Below, piece by piece: positions 4,245 to 5,911 of a DNA stretch of 5,911 bases. The DNA lies in assembly GCA_027310845.1 (NCBI GenBank), contig DAIDAB010000128.1:293-6203 (forward strand). The letters run 5' to 3'. This DNA is from a bacterium (GTDB lineage: Archaea; Thermoproteota; Nitrososphaeria; Nitrososphaerales; CADDZS01). The notes below the pieces were generated by a model. The model had not been told where the DNA came from, ran no database searches, and saw only the letters and a program-made list of their open reading frames with translations. Position 1 is the first letter of the stretch; each line of letters begins with the position of its first letter. A program made the translations under genes and the position numbers.

Positions 4245-5911
4245 ATGACTCGAGACGAATCCGAGAATTCTGTTGAAAGAGAAGGGCCGATATACGGTTC
4301 TGACCTAATAGTAGACATTCTGAAAGAATACGAACTCGAATATGTTGCATCCAACATCGGCTCAACTTTCAGAGGACTATGGGATTCACTAGTTAACTAT
4401 GGTAATAATCAATCTCCAAAGTGCATCTCAGTTGCTCATGAAGAAATCGCGGTCGCAATAGCTCATGGCTATGCAAAGGCAGCTGGCAGACCCATGGTGG
4501 CGCTCGTGCATGACACGGTAGGATTACAGCATGCTTCAATGGCGATCTACAATGCATGGTGTGATAGAGTTCCAATCATTGTGCTCGGAGCCTCAGGTCC
4601 AAGTGATGCGAACAAGCGTAGACCTTGGATAGACTGGATACACTCATCAATTAGTCCAAATGAGCTCGTGAGAAACTATGTCAAATGGGATGACTTTCCA
4701 GCTTCAATACCAAGCGCCCTAGAATCCTTTATTCGTGCTTATAATCTCGCCGTCACAGATCCCACCGCCCCCGTGTTTGTCTGCTTTGACAGCGAATATC
4801 TAGAGGAAAAAATCAATTCAAACAGCAAAGTCCCATTGAGAAGTAGAAATGCCCCTCCCAAGTTTCCAAGCGTCGATCCAGCGTCACTCGATCAAGTCGC
4901 AAAAATAATGCTGGATTCGGAAGATCCATTCATTATTGCTGGGACTGTTGGGCGAAATCTCAGTTCAGTGAGATCACTGGTTGAACTTGCTGAGACTACA
5001 GGCGCTTATGTTTTCGACACAATGGATCGATTTAATTTCCCAAATACACATCCTTTTGATGCACCAGACAAAGGGCTTCTGGGCACTGCCGACTCAATAC
5101 TAGCACTAGATACGATAAAAATTGCAAGTGTTTTGCTTGAAACAGACAAGAGTACAAGGCAATCCAAGCCGAGCATAAGGCAAGGGACAAAAGTAATGAA
5201 GATAGGGTTTGAGGACATTCTAACAAAGTCCTGGGCAGCAGATTATCAAGGTCTAGTACCAACAGAGCTATCAATATTTGCAGACACGTCTATGGTCCTT
5301 TCCAAGCTGACGGAGCTTTGCAAGAAAATGATAAAGAACGATCCTTCAAAGAAGAAAGCGATAGATGAAAGACTGGCGTCAGCCAGCATACGCCACAAGA
5401 AAATAAGAGAGCACTCGATGGAAGAAGCCAAGACTAGATGGAACGAAGCACCCATCTCGCCTGCAAGACTAGCTCTTGAAGTGTGGCAGCTTGTAAGAAA
5501 CAAGTCTTGGATAATTGCGAATGGGACACTAGGAGGTTGGACAAGAAGACTCTGGGACTGGGAGGAGCCAGGTTGCTATCTGGGCGGAAGTGGAGGAGCT
5601 GGACTCGGGTATGGCTTGCCTGCTTCGATTGGAGCTACGCTTGCGACAATGAAAAACGAAAAGAAGCCCATTGTCATCGATTTCCAGCCGGACGGCGATT
5701 TGCTCTATACCTCAAGTGCTTTATGGACAGCAGCTCATTATCGCATACCTCTTCTTGTAGTCATGTTCAACAATAGGTCATATTACAATGATGCAGAGCA
5801 TAACAAACTCATAGCTCAATACAGAGGTCGAGATGCAGAAGCAGCATTCCATAATGGCGGCGACATCTCAGATCCACACGTAGATTTTGCAGGACTTGCA
5901 AGATCTCAAGG
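4245..5911 (+). CDS. Thiamine-diphosphate-dependent enzyme, acetolactate synthase-like, 3' end outside window
   Basis: The frame is open for 555 codons to the right edge without a stop; such enzymes usually have about 550-620 residues, so only the C-terminal end is missing. The order is that of the ThDP decarboxylase/ligase superfamily. The N-terminal Pyr domain (about 18-190) has NIGSTFRGLWDSL at 37-49, where relatives have an NPGST motif, and HEEIAVAIAHGYAKAAG at 65-81, whose E66 is the expected cofactor-activating glutamate. The middle domain (about 210-365) follows, then a lysine-rich linker. The PP domain (from about 410) has GGSGGAGLGYGLPASIGA at 457-474 and the metal/diphosphate motif P-D-G-D (482-485) with N509-N510, D483 to N510 being 27 residues as in the classical GDG-X-NN motif. 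The usual first Gly of GDG is Pro. Substrate cannot be assigned, and a role as true acetolactate synthase is not supported. The ATG at 4245 is the only early start; an in-frame TGA lies at 4233-4235. Confidence 0.88.
   Translation, partial: MTRDESENSVEREGPIYGSDLIVDILKEYELEYVASNIGSTFRGLWDSLVNYGNNQSPKCISVAHEEIAVAIAHGYAKAAGRPMVALVHDTVGLQHASMAIYNAWCDRVPIIVLGASGPSDANKRRPWIDWIHSSISPNELVRNYVKWDDFPASIPSALESFIRAYNLAVTDPTAPVFVCFDSEYLEEKINSNSKVPLRSRNAPPKFPSVDPASLDQVAKIMLDSEDPFIIAGTVGRNLSSVRSLVELAETTGAYVFDTMDRFNFPNTHPFDAPDKGLLGTADSILALDTIKIASVLLETDKSTRQSKPSIRQGTKVMKIGFEDILTKSWAADYQGLVPTELSIFADTSMVLSKLTELCKKMIKNDPSKKKAIDERLASASIRHKKIREHSMEEAKTRWNEAPISPARLALEVWQLVRNKSWIIANGTLGGWTRRLWDWEEPGCYLGGSGGAGLGYGLPASIGATLATMKNEKKPIVIDFQPDGDLLYTSSALWTAAHYRIPLLVVMFNNRSYYNDAEHNKLIAQYRGRDAEAAFHNGGDISDPHVDFAGLARSQ

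Noticed and set aside
4393..5503. Several - strand frames of 60-85 codons opposite the ThDP enzyme
   Set aside because: The + strand frame carries all ThDP-enzyme motifs without interruption, so these are antisense shadows.
5483..5776. A + strand frame of 97 codons in another frame of the ThDP gene
   Set aside because: The main frame contains the cofactor-binding motif over the same bases. This frame has no recognisable domain.
1..5911. CRISPR array, transposase, integrase or attachment site
   Set aside because: No regularly spaced direct repeats, terminal inverted repeats, transposase motifs or duplication of the tRNA 3' end were seen by eye.

Overview
This window is very probably archaeal DNA. 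The strongest evidence is a type II tRNA-Ser(CGA) at 2652-2799 that carries an intron at the canonical archaeal position 37/38 and has no encoded CCA. Several genes also have an archaeal-type TATA box about 25-30 bases upstream of a start codon with almost no leader, as expected for leaderless mRNAs. The paired TauE-type exporter and DUF1634 membrane protein fit an archaeon too. The sequence does not identify the phylum.

Layout. On the + strand, 12-830 encodes a TauE/SafE-type anion exporter whose true start may lie left of the window. It is followed after 25 bases by a DUF1634 membrane protein (856-1287). These two probably form a transport operon. A CPA2-type cation/proton antiporter (1300-2514, - strand) converges on them with only 12 bases between the stop codons. 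The 2515-2651 gap holds divergent promoters for the antiporter (-) and the tRNA (+). The tRNA then converges on a - strand gene for a membrane-anchored, sequon-rich surface protein (2840-3543). That gene is interrupted by a one-base frameshift in a run of six C (+ strand) at 3199-3204.

From about 3544 to 4244 there is no intact gene. The section nearest the surface-protein gene holds its TATA box and two nested inverted repeats. The section 3784-4235 may be the remains of a - strand gene broken by several frameshifts. From 4245 to the right edge runs a large, 3'-truncated + strand gene for a thiamine-diphosphate-dependent enzyme of the acetolactate synthase-like superfamily.

Apart from the TauE/DUF1634 pair, the genes do not form an obvious pathway. 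The mix of ion and anion transport, a surface glycoprotein, a decayed reading frame and a stand-alone ThDP enzyme looks like an ordinary chromosomal neighbourhood with a somewhat eroded middle. I found no CRISPR array, transposase, phage gene or clear new system. The items most worth checking are the frameshifted glycoprotein, the tRNA intron and the possible gene relic.
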